A stretch of DNA of 25,159 bases from CAZXYS01 sp964645005. GTDB lineage: Bacteria > Bacteroidota > Ignavibacteria > Kapaibacteriales > UBA2268. Positions 12,880 to 20,623 of the stretch are shown piece by piece. Both the position numbers and the translations under genes were made by a program. The stretch covers positions 1 through 25,159 of the forward strand of contig CAZXYS010000047.1 in assembly GCA_964645005.1 (NCBI GenBank), in the 5' to 3' direction. The notes under the pieces were generated by a model. The model was not told the DNA's origin. It worked only from the letters and a program-made list of their open reading frames with translations, and made no database searches. The first letter of the stretch is position 1. Each line of letters opens with the position of its first letter.

Positions 12880-12961
12880 CGTATTAGTGATAGATTAGTA
12901 AATTTAATTGTTTTAGAAACTTAGTTAAAAATTATCAATATCAATTTTTCACTAATACGAT
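12880..12961. promoter_or_regulatory. 12-bp inverted repeat upstream of the HMA-like gene
   Basis: TCGTATTAGTGA (12880-12891) and TCACTAATACGA (12950-12961) are perfect inverted copies separated by 58 AT-rich bases. The proximal copy begins 12 bases before the start codon at 12868. Paired operator sites for a regulator, or ends of a small insertion, are both possible. No -7/-33 pair was recognised between them. Confidence 0.45.
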
Positions 12962-13020
12962 TATAATTTAAAAATGCTTCACAAATAGTTAGACAAGGCA
13001 AAATATATTATTAAGCACCA

Positions 13021-13058
13021 CAAAAGAGCCCGGTAATTATTGTTACCGGGCTCTTTTG
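13021..13058. terminator. Terminator of the susC-susD operon
   Basis: CAAAAGAGCCCGGTAA and TTACCGGGCTCTTTTG form a perfect 16-bp stem with a 6-base loop, 18 bases after the susD stop. The stem carries its own T4 tract on either strand, so it could act in both directions. Confidence 0.9.
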
Positions 13059-13076
13059 AATCAAGTATAGAAGAAA

Positions 13077-14444
13077 TTATTGCCAGAAATTAGAATCCCA
13101 CCAGACTTCTCCAAAAATGAAGTTTGGACTTGTATGATTTGGGACTGCTTCCGACAGGCTTTTACCATTAAACAATCTCTCATGCTGTGGATAGAAAAAT
13201 CTTCTCGGAATATTATTGCCCTGCACCGGTGTTAATGCCGGATAACCGGTTCTACGCCAATCAGACCATGATTCAGGCATTGTATATAACGCAATATACT
13301 TCTGCTCGATTAATTGTTCAAGATCAAAATTGGCTTCGCCTACGGCAACATCAGCATTAGCCATATATGTATCAATGTCTTCCTGGCTTACGTCAAATTG
13401 CTCAAGAGATGCTTCAACACCGTCGAGATAAGCCTGGTATGCGCCGCCGGTATTACCATTGGCAAGCATGCATTCAGCTTCGATAAATTTAGTTTCAGAA
13501 TAAAGTGCTAAGGGCACCGGAGAATTTATACTCGCATAATAAGGTCCCGGCATATTTGAAGGGGCATAAGCAGTATCCCCTTCATCGAAAGCGGCAAAGG
13601 CAGGTCTGCGAGGATCCTCCAGGTCATTCATCAAGGGCATGAGATATTCACCCATTCTAACATCACCTCTTTCATCCATAAACTGATAGAAGGGGTTAGC
13701 TTCAGATTCTTTATCACCGAATGGGATCATAAAGTTATCAGCATTTGCCGCTAATCCATTAGCTGCATTATTTAATGCTTTAGTATAATCCTTGATATGT
13801 AAATAATACCTGGCTTTAAGAGTATAAGCGGCATTTGTCCATTTTGTAAGATCGCCTCCATAGATAAAATCTTCACCTCCGGGCGAAAATGTACTATTTT
13901 CCGCTGCAAAGTTATTAATTGCATCATCTAACAACTGCTGGATTGTGTTATATATATCCTCCTGGCTGTCATAAACAGGGGTGAGATTATCCTCTCCTTG
14001 AAAAGCTTCGGAATAGGGAATTGGTCCAAGAATGTCAGTCCACATTCCTAAACACGAAGCCATAAGGACTTGTGCGACACCTTTATAATGCGGCGAAGTT
14101 TCCTTATCAGCCTTACTGAGCATTATATTTAAGTCCACCATCGGTCCGGTATACATATTTAACCAGGCATTATTCAAATCGTCTTCCTTAAGGTTATATC
14201 TGTATAAGCCTGAATGCTGACGGTCAACACCCTGGAGATGTTTGGTAAATAATGCTGCATATCTGCCTATATCTCCTCCGAGGACATATCCGTACCCTAT
14301 CTGAGTGGTCGGCAGGATTACCTCCATAGTAGCTTCTTCGGGACTTGTCGGATCGACATTTAAATCCGGGTCAATCCAGTTACAAGAAACGAAGATTAGC
14401 AAAGCTAATGAAAATATTAAGCTTAAGATAAATTTAGTTTTCAT
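13077..14444 (-). CDS. SusD/RagB-family outer-membrane nutrient-binding lipoprotein
   Basis: 455 residues. The signal peptide (FILSLIFSLALLIFVSC) ends in a good lipobox with Cys21, so the protein should be lipid-anchored on the outer membrane facing outward. The start of the mature protein (DPDLNVDPTSPEEATMEVIL, then PTTQIGYGYVLGGDIGRYAA) is typical of the SusD-like 2 subgroup, as are the TPR-like helices (NAAYTLKARYYLHIKDYTKA) and the C-terminal LIEQKYIALYTMPESWSDWR with RTGYPAL and IPRRFFYPQHE. It forms the lid over the SusC transporter encoded 42 bases upstream, and the two are clearly one operon. This subgroup is often found without glycoside hydrolases. None is seen here, so the substrate (glycan, peptide or other) is unknown. 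Confidence 0.95.
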   Translation of the reverse strand: MKTKFILSLIFSLALLIFVSCNWIDPDLNVDPTSPEEATMEVILPTTQIGYGYVLGGDIGRYAALFTKHLQGVDRQHSGLYRYNLKEDDLNNAWLNMYTGPMVDLNIMLSKADKETSPHYKGVAQVLMASCLGMWTDILGPIPYSEAFQGEDNLTPVYDSQEDIYNTIQQLLDDAINNFAAENSTFSPGGEDFIYGGDLTKWTNAAYTLKARYYLHIKDYTKALNNAANGLAANADNFMIPFGDKESEANPFYQFMDERGDVRMGEYLMPLMNDLEDPRRPAFAAFDEGDTAYAPSNMPGPYYASINSPVPLALYSETKFIEAECMLANGNTGGAYQAYLDGVEASLEQFDVSQEDIDTYMANADVAVGEANFDLEQLIEQKYIALYTMPESWSDWRRTGYPALTPVQGNNIPRRFFYPQHERLFNGKSLSEAVPNHTSPNFIFGEVWWDSNFWQ

Positions 14445-14486
14445 ACTTTCTCTCTATTTTAATGTAACATTTTCTTTAAAATGGTT

Positions 14487-17400
14487 TTAAAACCTTACGT
14501 CTAATGAAACTACATATGTCCTGGTACCGGGCATATTGAAGTAATCGATGCCCTGAGCATTATAAGCTCCCATAAGGTTTGTTTCAGGATCAATTCCCGT
14601 ATAATCGGTATCAATCCAAAGATTTCTTCCGGTCAAAGTGAGGATGATATCTGAAAATGGTGTGTAATCAGTTATCATGACAGGTAATTGATAAGACAGG
14701 CTGATCTCGCGAAGTCTTATCCAACCCGCATCCTCGATGAAATCTTCGGTATTGCTGCCAAAGAAACCATTGCCATTACCGAAAGCCAGCCAATTAAATC
14801 CATAATCAGCCTCGATATCATTTTGGGTGCCGCTTCCGGCTACCTCATTATCTCCTTGATAATGGACAAGATTTCCTTCATCATCGAGATGACCTTTTAC
14901 GCCCTTAAATACTTTTGTTGTATTACGAGCTTCAGTATCTTTATGCGTTCCGAAAAAGTACAGGGCGCCTTTTGTACCATTCCACATCACGCCGCCTGAT
15001 TTGATATCAAACAAGAATGACAAAGATAATCCTTTCCAGGAGATAGAATTGCTGATACCCATTGTCCAATCAGGATTGGCATTGCCAAAATCTTTCTCAA
15101 TCGGGTCCAGAATTGGATATCCGTAATTAGAACTTCCGGGATCATCATCTATGATAACATTGCCGTTATCATCTCTTAACCATCCGAATCCGAATATTGT
15201 GCCGTAAGGTTTACCAGCAACAGCTCTTACTGAAGAACCCTGGAAACCACCTAAGAAAATATTCTCGACTCCTTCTGCTAACTTGACAACTGTGTTTTCA
15301 TTAGTAGCAAAATTGAATCGAATATCCCATCTAAAATCGCCAATTATTGGGGTGCCATTTAATACTGCTTCAAATCCTTTGTTTTTCAGTTCGCCGGCAT
15401 TCATAACCTGACGCCAGTAACCCGCTGTATATGCAATTGGTACGTTAAAAATCTGATCTACACTTTTAGACTCATAGTAAGTTACGCCAAAACCTACCCT
15501 GTTCTCAAGAAAGTTCATATCAAGACCAATTTCCCAAGAAGTAGTTTTTTCAGGTTTTAGATCCGCATTACCTAACACGTCACCTTTCGCATATCCAACA
15601 TAGCCTTTGTATGGGAAGGATATACCGGTTGTCCATCCGTCAGCATAAGTTCCCTGAATGAATGGGGTCCTGGTTGAATACAGCGGTGCATCTTTACCAA
15701 CCACAGCATAGTTCAAACGAAGCTTTCCGAAAGTTATCGGTAAGTCATCAGTAAAGACATTGTCGAAAGCTTCCGTAAACACAAAACTAAGGTTTGAAGA
15801 ACCATACAAGAAAGAATTGTTGTCTTCCGGCAAAGTAGTTGATTTTTCATTACGTAATACACCATTCAAGTACAACCAACCTTTATAATCCAATGTTAGG
15901 TCACCGTAGTAACCGATTCTTCTTAATTTTTCATCAGATTCTCTGGTGATCTGCCCTTTTGTATTTGATAAATGGTAAAATTCAGGCAAAGCCATCTGGT
16001 CACCCTGAACATATAGCGTTGTATAATGTGTTTCAAACAACTCATTACCAAGTAAAAGTTTAGCAGACAAGTCCTCTGTTAACTGGTAACTAAAGTTAAG
16101 CAATAGGTTAGAAGTTATATCACCATTAGTGATATCATGTTCTGCAACTTGTCCTGACGGGAACGAGTTGGAATATATCGCAAAATGCTGTTTTCTGGTA
16201 TCAGTATAGATATCTCCGCCTAACCTGTACATTATACTCATCCAGTCAGCCACGTAGTAATCCAACTTGGCAAATCCTAATAATCTTTCAACATTATCCT
16301 GTAGAATATTCCGATTCACCGTCCAGAAAGGATTATCATAACCGGTGCCGCCTCTGTAAGAACGCTGTGTGCCGTCTTCAAACATGTAGGCATCTTTATG
16401 CTCGTCTCCTTCTTCACCATAACCGTTTGAGTTATCAAAGTTCGGTGGTGTTCTTAACAAACCTAACATAACACCTGATACGTTGGAGCCCTGCTGTATC
16501 CTTTGACCGCCTGAATTAATATAATTTACTGAGCCAGAAGCTTTTAAGCGATTAGATATTTTGGCTTCACCTGCTATTTTTAATGTTGTTCTTGTAAAGT
16601 CACTATTAGGTACTATACCGGTGGATCTTAGATCTGAAACAGAAAAGAAATATGAACCAATATCGGTTCCGCCAGACATACTTAACGAATTTCTGAAAGT
16701 TTGACCAAGTTCAAAGAAATTACCAACATTGTCATAGGCGTTTACTACTCTGTTTGTAGCATTAGCGCTGTCTTTATGAGTAATAGTACCGTTTTTATCC
16801 CATTTGCTTTCTTGATTCGTATACCGCAGATCTTCAATTGGCAGTCCCCATGAAATTGAGGGCCAATTAGTTCCCAACGGTACCCATTCTGCTCCGGGCA
16901 TACCCTGTGCATACTTATCCTGCATCTCAGGCATTAAACTTACATCTTGAAATTCCACTGAAGAAGAATAATTAACATTAACTCTGTCTCCAATTGCTGC
17001 AGCACCTTTTTTTGTTGTAATTACAACTGCACCGCTTGAAGCTCTTAATCCGTATAGAGCTGTGGCAGCAGGTCCCTTCAAAACAGTGACCGATTCAATA
17101 TCTTCAGAGTTAATATCAATTGCCCGGTTTGAATAAGCTACGCCATAAAGAAGATTATTCGCCCCGTCATCAGGATTGCCCGTAAAAGCCATTGAGTTGT
17201 CAATTGGGATACCGTCAACAACAAATAATGGCTGATTATTTCCGGTAATTGATGACATTCCTCTTATGTTGATAAAGGAGGAAGCACCCGGGGTGCCTGC
17301 AGAACTATTTACCTTGACACCCGCCACTTTTCCACTCAACGCATCGATCATACTGGTTGTTTTTGCTTCATGAAGTGTTCTTCCTTTAACTTCTTCTACA

Positions 17401-17762
17401 GCATAACCGAGTGATTTCTTTTGCCGCTCGAGTCCTATAGCAGTAACAACGACTTCATCCATAAGGACTTTGTCTTCAGCCAAAGTAACATTGATTACAT
17501 TTTCATCTCCAATTGCTACTTCTTTGGTTACCCTGCCAACAAACCTGAATATCAGAGTTTTAGCGTTCTCCGGCACTTTAATTTCGTATGTACCGTCGGA
17601 TTTAGAAAAAGTACCTATCGCAGTACCCTTAACCAAAATTGTAACTCCTACTAAAGGATCTCCTTCCGGGGAAGTTACTTTCCCCTTGATTGTCTTATCC
17701 TGCGCAAAACCATAACTTGACGCAAGAATCAGAATTAATAATAGTTTGATTAAAGTTTTCAT
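14487..17762 (-). CDS. SusC/RagA-family TonB-dependent outer-membrane transporter
   Basis: 1091 residues from the ATG at 17762. A GTG two codons earlier is possible but leaves a poorer signal peptide start. After the signal peptide (TLIKLLLILILASSYGFAQ) comes a carboxypeptidase-regulatory-like domain (about 24-100: IKGKVTSPEGDPLVGVTILV), the TonB-dependent plug (about 115-235, with FINIRGMSSITGNNQPLFVV, then DGIPIDNS and ALYGLRASSGAVVITTKKG) and a 22-strand-type beta-barrel ending with TRTYVVSLDVRF, a proper aromatic C-terminus. It imports large nutrients with energy from TonB and acts with the SusD-like lipoprotein encoded next. About 600 bases of AT-rich DNA precede it, and no linked sigma/anti-sigma pair is present, so its control is not evident. 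Confidence 0.96.
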   Translation of the reverse strand: MKTLIKLLLILILASSYGFAQDKTIKGKVTSPEGDPLVGVTILVKGTAIGTFSKSDGTYEIKVPENAKTLIFRFVGRVTKEVAIGDENVINVTLAEDKVLMDEVVVTAIGLERQKKSLGYAVEEVKGRTLHEAKTTSMIDALSGKVAGVKVNSSAGTPGASSFINIRGMSSITGNNQPLFVVDGIPIDNSMAFTGNPDDGANNLLYGVAYSNRAIDINSEDIESVTVLKGPAATALYGLRASSGAVVITTKKGAAAIGDRVNVNYSSSVEFQDVSLMPEMQDKYAQGMPGAEWVPLGTNWPSISWGLPIEDLRYTNQESKWDKNGTITHKDSANATNRVVNAYDNVGNFFELGQTFRNSLSMSGGTDIGSYFFSVSDLRSTGIVPNSDFTRTTLKIAGEAKISNRLKASGSVNYINSGGQRIQQGSNVSGVMLGLLRTPPNFDNSNGYGEEGDEHKDAYMFEDGTQRSYRGGTGYDNPFWTVNRNILQDNVERLLGFAKLDYYVADWMSIMYRLGGDIYTDTRKQHFAIYSNSFPSGQVAEHDITNGDITSNLLLNFSYQLTEDLSAKLLLGNELFETHYTTLYVQGDQMALPEFYHLSNTKGQITRESDEKLRRIGYYGDLTLDYKGWLYLNGVLRNEKSTTLPEDNNSFLYGSSNLSFVFTEAFDNVFTDDLPITFGKLRLNYAVVGKDAPLYSTRTPFIQGTYADGWTTGISFPYKGYVGYAKGDVLGNADLKPEKTTSWEIGLDMNFLENRVGFGVTYYESKSVDQIFNVPIAYTAGYWRQVMNAGELKNKGFEAVLNGTPIIGDFRWDIRFNFATNENTVVKLAEGVENIFLGGFQGSSVRAVAGKPYGTIFGFGWLRDDNGNVIIDDDPGSSNYGYPILDPIEKDFGNANPDWTMGISNSISWKGLSLSFLFDIKSGGVMWNGTKGALYFFGTHKDTEARNTTKVFKGVKGHLDDEGNLVHYQGDNEVAGSGTQNDIEADYGFNWLAFGNGNGFFGSNTEDFIEDAGWIRLREISLSYQLPVMITDYTPFSDIILTLTGRNLWIDTDYTGIDPETNLMGAYNAQGIDYFNMPGTRTYVVSLDVRF

Positions 17763-18363
17763 AAACACCGCTTGAAATATGGAACATGTTAATTATATAT
17801 GTATATATTTTATTTATATCCCAATGATATACCAAGCTTCAGATATAGTTGTTCACATCCATATATCCTTTCGATTATGGAAGGTTTCCTATTTAATTAT
17901 TTACTTATGTTTATTAATAAAGACCCTGTTATTTGTGAATTGAATCACCCTACTATTATTAGACCATTTATTTCTCAACCTTATATACAATCTTTTTGAG
18001 AATTGTTATCAGCTGTACAAAATCCATATTTATTAACCAACAGAATCATTTATGCAGATATGTATGTTTAAAAAAATAAATATTTAAGTGTCGTATATTT
18101 ACATACTTTTGACAAGATAAGAAATTTTTAAATATAAGTCAAAATATTTTATAATTTTTTTTCTAAAAAAGGGAATTTTTTCTTTGTTAGTTCTTATGAA
18201 ATCTTATGACTGGCTCAATTATCATTATAGGTTATGACAAAATATTTATTTTTATATGCTCATTCATGAAAATTTTTTCATGAATAAAAAAACAATAAAT
18301 GATGGTATATGCATTTAGTAAAAACCATAATCTAATGTTTGCATTATTATCAGATGCAATATA
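17763..18363. other. Long AT-rich intergenic region upstream of susC
   Basis: These 600 bases must contain the end of the zupT operon and the susC promoter. I find no convincing coding frame and no exact TTTG-N19-TAnnTTTG match for susC. The main structure is a perfect palindrome at 18262-18285 (next entry). The 18100-18210 part consists almost entirely of A/T tracts. The short plus-strand frames here have no ribosome-binding site and unlikely composition. Confidence 0.4.
18262..18285. promoter_or_regulatory. Perfect 24-bp palindrome downstream of zupT
   Basis: ATTCATGAAAA (18262-18272) and TTTTCATGAAT (18275-18285) are perfect inverted copies around a 2-base centre. On the minus strand the T-run precedes rather than follows it, so it does not look like the zupT terminator. 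A protein-binding operator is more likely, but its partner gene is unclear. Confidence 0.4.
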
Positions 18364-19179
18364 TCAATTCAGCAGCAGCAAACTCACAGCCATTACAGCC
18401 ATCCCGAGTATCATGGAGTAAATGGTTTTGTGACCTGCATCATAATCGCGTGCGGTAGGTAAAAGTTCGTCCAATGAAATAAATACCATTATGCCCGCAA
18501 CTGACGAGAACATAATACCAAAAGTTACGTCCGTAAAAAAAGCTCTTAATATCATATATCCGATAACAGCACCTATAGGCTCGGATAATCCTGAAAGAAA
18601 CGAAAGCCAGAAAGCTTTCTTCCGATTGTTGGTGGCATAAAATATTGGTATTGATACCGCTATACCTTCAGGAATATTGTGGATAGCAATAGCTATAGCT
18701 ATTGGAATACCCAGCAGAGGATCGGTCAAATATGCTGCAAATGTAGCCATGCCCTCGGGGAAATTATGGATTGCAATAGCCAATGCAGTCAGCATACCAA
18801 TCCTGTATAACCTGTTTTGCTTTCCTTGCAATTTATCTATCTCTTCAACAAAATGTGGCTCATGGGGATTTTCAAATGCCGGGATAAAGCGGTCAATAAT
18901 CATGATAAGCAGTATACCGCCAAAAAAACCCAATGCCGTATACCAGGCAGCCGGGCTGCTCCCGACAGCTTCGGCAAGATTCTCATAAGCCTTTGGCATG
19001 ATCTCCATAAAGGATACATAGATCATCACCCCGCCGGAGAATCCCAATGAAACAGCCAGTATGCTCTTATTAGTCTTTTTGGTAAAAAAAGCAAGTGCGC
19101 TTCCAATTCCCGTGGACAATCCCGCAAAAGCTGTTATAGCTAATGCTGCTAACACATTGCCATCTAACATCCCATTCAT
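18364..19179 (-). CDS. zupT: ZIP-family zinc/divalent metal transporter (ZupT-like)
   Basis: 271-residue polytopic inner-membrane protein of about eight helices. The two signature metal-site motifs are present, AIAIHNFPEGMATFAA in helix 4 and AIAIHNIPEGIAVSIP in helix 5, followed by GLSEPIGAVIGYMIL, as in ZupT. The loop between helices 3 and 4 has the family's charged, His-containing stretch (FENPHEPHFVEEIDKLQGK). It should import Zn2+ and possibly Fe2+ or Mn2+ from the periplasm. Its ATG overlaps the stop of the flavin-reductase-like gene by four bases (ATGA), so the two are translationally coupled at the end of a four-gene run. No Zur-like operator was recognised. Confidence 0.92.
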   Translation of the reverse strand: MNGMLDGNVLAALAITAFAGLSTGIGSALAFFTKKTNKSILAVSLGFSGGVMIYVSFMEIMPKAYENLAEAVGSSPAAWYTALGFFGGILLIMIIDRFIPAFENPHEPHFVEEIDKLQGKQNRLYRIGMLTALAIAIHNFPEGMATFAAYLTDPLLGIPIAIAIAIHNIPEGIAVSIPIFYATNNRKKAFWLSFLSGLSEPIGAVIGYMILRAFFTDVTFGIMFSSVAGIMVFISLDELLPTARDYDAGHKTIYSMILGMAVMAVSLLLLN

Positions 19180-19748
19180 TTATTGCTTTCTTTTCTTTGT
19201 GAATAAGCTTTTAAAACTTTATTACCAATCCCGTAATAATATCTTGAAGCATTATCATAAATTACAGGTTCAACCTTATTAATATCTGGTCTGCCATTTT
19301 CAGCCAGCACTTCTTCCTCCGCTATTACATCGAGTATTTCCCCGATAAACTGCGTATGCAACCCGATCTCATGAGTATGGATCAGCTTGCACATCATAGC
19401 CATCGGGAATTCATCGACATAAGGCGCGTCCACCATGTCGCTTTTCACAGGCGTCAAACCTGTCGATTCGAATTTATTTTCATCCTGCCCCGAATAAATA
19501 CCAACATAATCAGCCTCTCTTATATATTTTTTAGAAGGGATATTAACCGTAAAAGCCTTCTGCTCCATAATATTATGGTAAGTATATGTCGCTTTACGCA
19601 ATGAAATAGATATGCATGGCGGTTCGCTGCAGCAAATTCCTCCCCATGCTACCGACATTATATTCGGGACGTCATTTTTGTCATAGCTCCCGATAATCAA
19701 AACCGGGTGAGTGTAAAGTATGGTTTTCTTGGTTAAAGATTTTTTCAT
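19176..19748 (-). CDS. Flavin-reductase-like (FMN-binding split-barrel) protein
   Basis: 190 residues. The fold signature of the flavin reductase-like domain is clear: VLIIGSYDKNDVPNIMSVAW, then GGICCSEPPCISISLRKATY, YHNIMEQKAFTVNIPSKKYI, and the closing VIYDNASRYYYGIGNKVLKA. Proteins of this shape bind FMN and reduce flavins or act on small substrates. The CC in GGICCSEPPC is as in a widespread subgroup of unknown substrate. The start codon lies inside the previous gene's frame (68-base overlap; see that entry) and no Shine-Dalgarno is visible, which suggests coupling. It overlaps zupT by ATGA. Function beyond flavin binding is not determined. Confidence 0.88.
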   Translation of the reverse strand: MKKSLTKKTILYTHPVLIIGSYDKNDVPNIMSVAWGGICCSEPPCISISLRKATYTYHNIMEQKAFTVNIPSKKYIREADYVGIYSGQDENKFESTGLTPVKSDMVDAPYVDEFPMAMMCKLIHTHEIGLHTQFIGEILDVIAEEEVLAENGRPDINKVEPVIYDNASRYYYGIGNKVLKAYSQRKESNK

Positions 19749-20589
19749 ATTGAGTTTTCGAATATATTGTTGATAATTCCTTTTTATCCTCTAATTCGCG
19801 GTAATCTATCTCACTTCCCAATACGCTGTGGGGAATCAAATAAACCGCAAGTAATACGACTGATGCTGTCAGCGCCCAAATCTTCTTTTCCGGCTTCTTC
19901 CGTATTACAAGTAATGCAGCTATCCACATAATAAATGCAACAATTGTTTTATTATCCGTAAGATCATGACCGAGAGGCCAGCCTGCCCACAATTCTCCAA
20001 AAGCATAAAGCTGTATGACAGGTCCCAAAATTATCCCGCCAATAAATAGCAGAATAGTTGTCAGGAGAGTCAAAAGCCATACTTTATTCCCGCCAAAGAG
20101 AACTTCAAAACCTGTCCTCATCGAAAAACACATTGCCAGAAACATAAAAAATATATGCGGATACAGAAAATACTTCGGCACTTCCCCTTTAAATCTTATT
20201 ATAACAGGTCCCTCGCTAAGATTTACTTTCTTATTGCCGTCTCTCAGAAAAACTTCGTAAATAATCTTCCCTGCCGGCGGCTGATTCGGCAAATCGAAAG
20301 TAAGCATATTGCCCTCCTTCTTAAGTGGTTCCGTCGACCATTCATCATAGCTTTTATAGCGCTTATATTTTATGGAACCGTGAACGCCATCCTCCTTAAC
20401 TTTTAGTTCCACCGGAGCATCACTGTCCCCGCCATGACTGCGAGGCAGATTATACTCCACCTCTTTGCCCGATATTTTCACGCTCCCCTTTATGGGATAA
20501 GTTGGTCCCGTTATTCTTTGATAAACAGCCAGCGAAGCCATCAAAACGACAGCCAGCACCCAGAGACCAATAGATTTTCCTGTACTCAT
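19681..20589 (-). CDS. Conserved membrane protein of unknown function, possibly frameshifted near its end
   Basis: 302 residues. An N-terminal membrane anchor (IGLWVLAVVLMASLAVYQRI) precedes a soluble beta-rich domain (about 28-135, with LPRSHGGDSDAPVELKV and PPAGKIIYEVFLRDGNKKV, then IIRFKG) and four further helices (about 138-265, with FLYPHIFFMFLAMCF, GGIILGPVIQLYAFG, WAGWPLGHDLTDNKTIVAFI and AVYLIPHSVLGSEIDY). I remember uncharacterised homologues with this layout but no function. The last ~38 residues look atypical and overlap the next gene by 68 bases. If the A5 tract at 19791-19795 had one more base, the frame would end at a TGA overlapping the next ATG (ATGA), like the following gene pair. 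It lies 35 bases after the S41 peptidase gene. Confidence 0.8.
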   Translation of the reverse strand: MSTGKSIGLWVLAVVLMASLAVYQRITGPTYPIKGSVKISGKEVEYNLPRSHGGDSDAPVELKVKEDGVHGSIKYKRYKSYDEWSTEPLKKEGNMLTFDLPNQPPAGKIIYEVFLRDGNKKVNLSEGPVIIRFKGEVPKYFLYPHIFFMFLAMCFSMRTGFEVLFGGNKVWLLTLLTTILLFIGGIILGPVIQLYAFGELWAGWPLGHDLTDNKTIVAFIMWIAALLVIRKKPEKKIWALTASVVLLAVYLIPHSVLGSEIDYRELEDKKELSTIYSKTQYEKIFNQENHTLHSPGFDYREL

Positions 20590-20623
20590 CTATATTTATC
20601 AGTATTAATTTCACAAAACAAGA

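Noticed and set aside
17799..17999. Plus-strand 66-codon frame in the susC upstream gap
   Set aside because: It has no ribosome site, no similarity I recognise and a composition explained by AT-rich DNA.
18262..18285. Intrinsic terminator of zupT
   Set aside because: On the minus strand the T-run comes before the stem, not after it.
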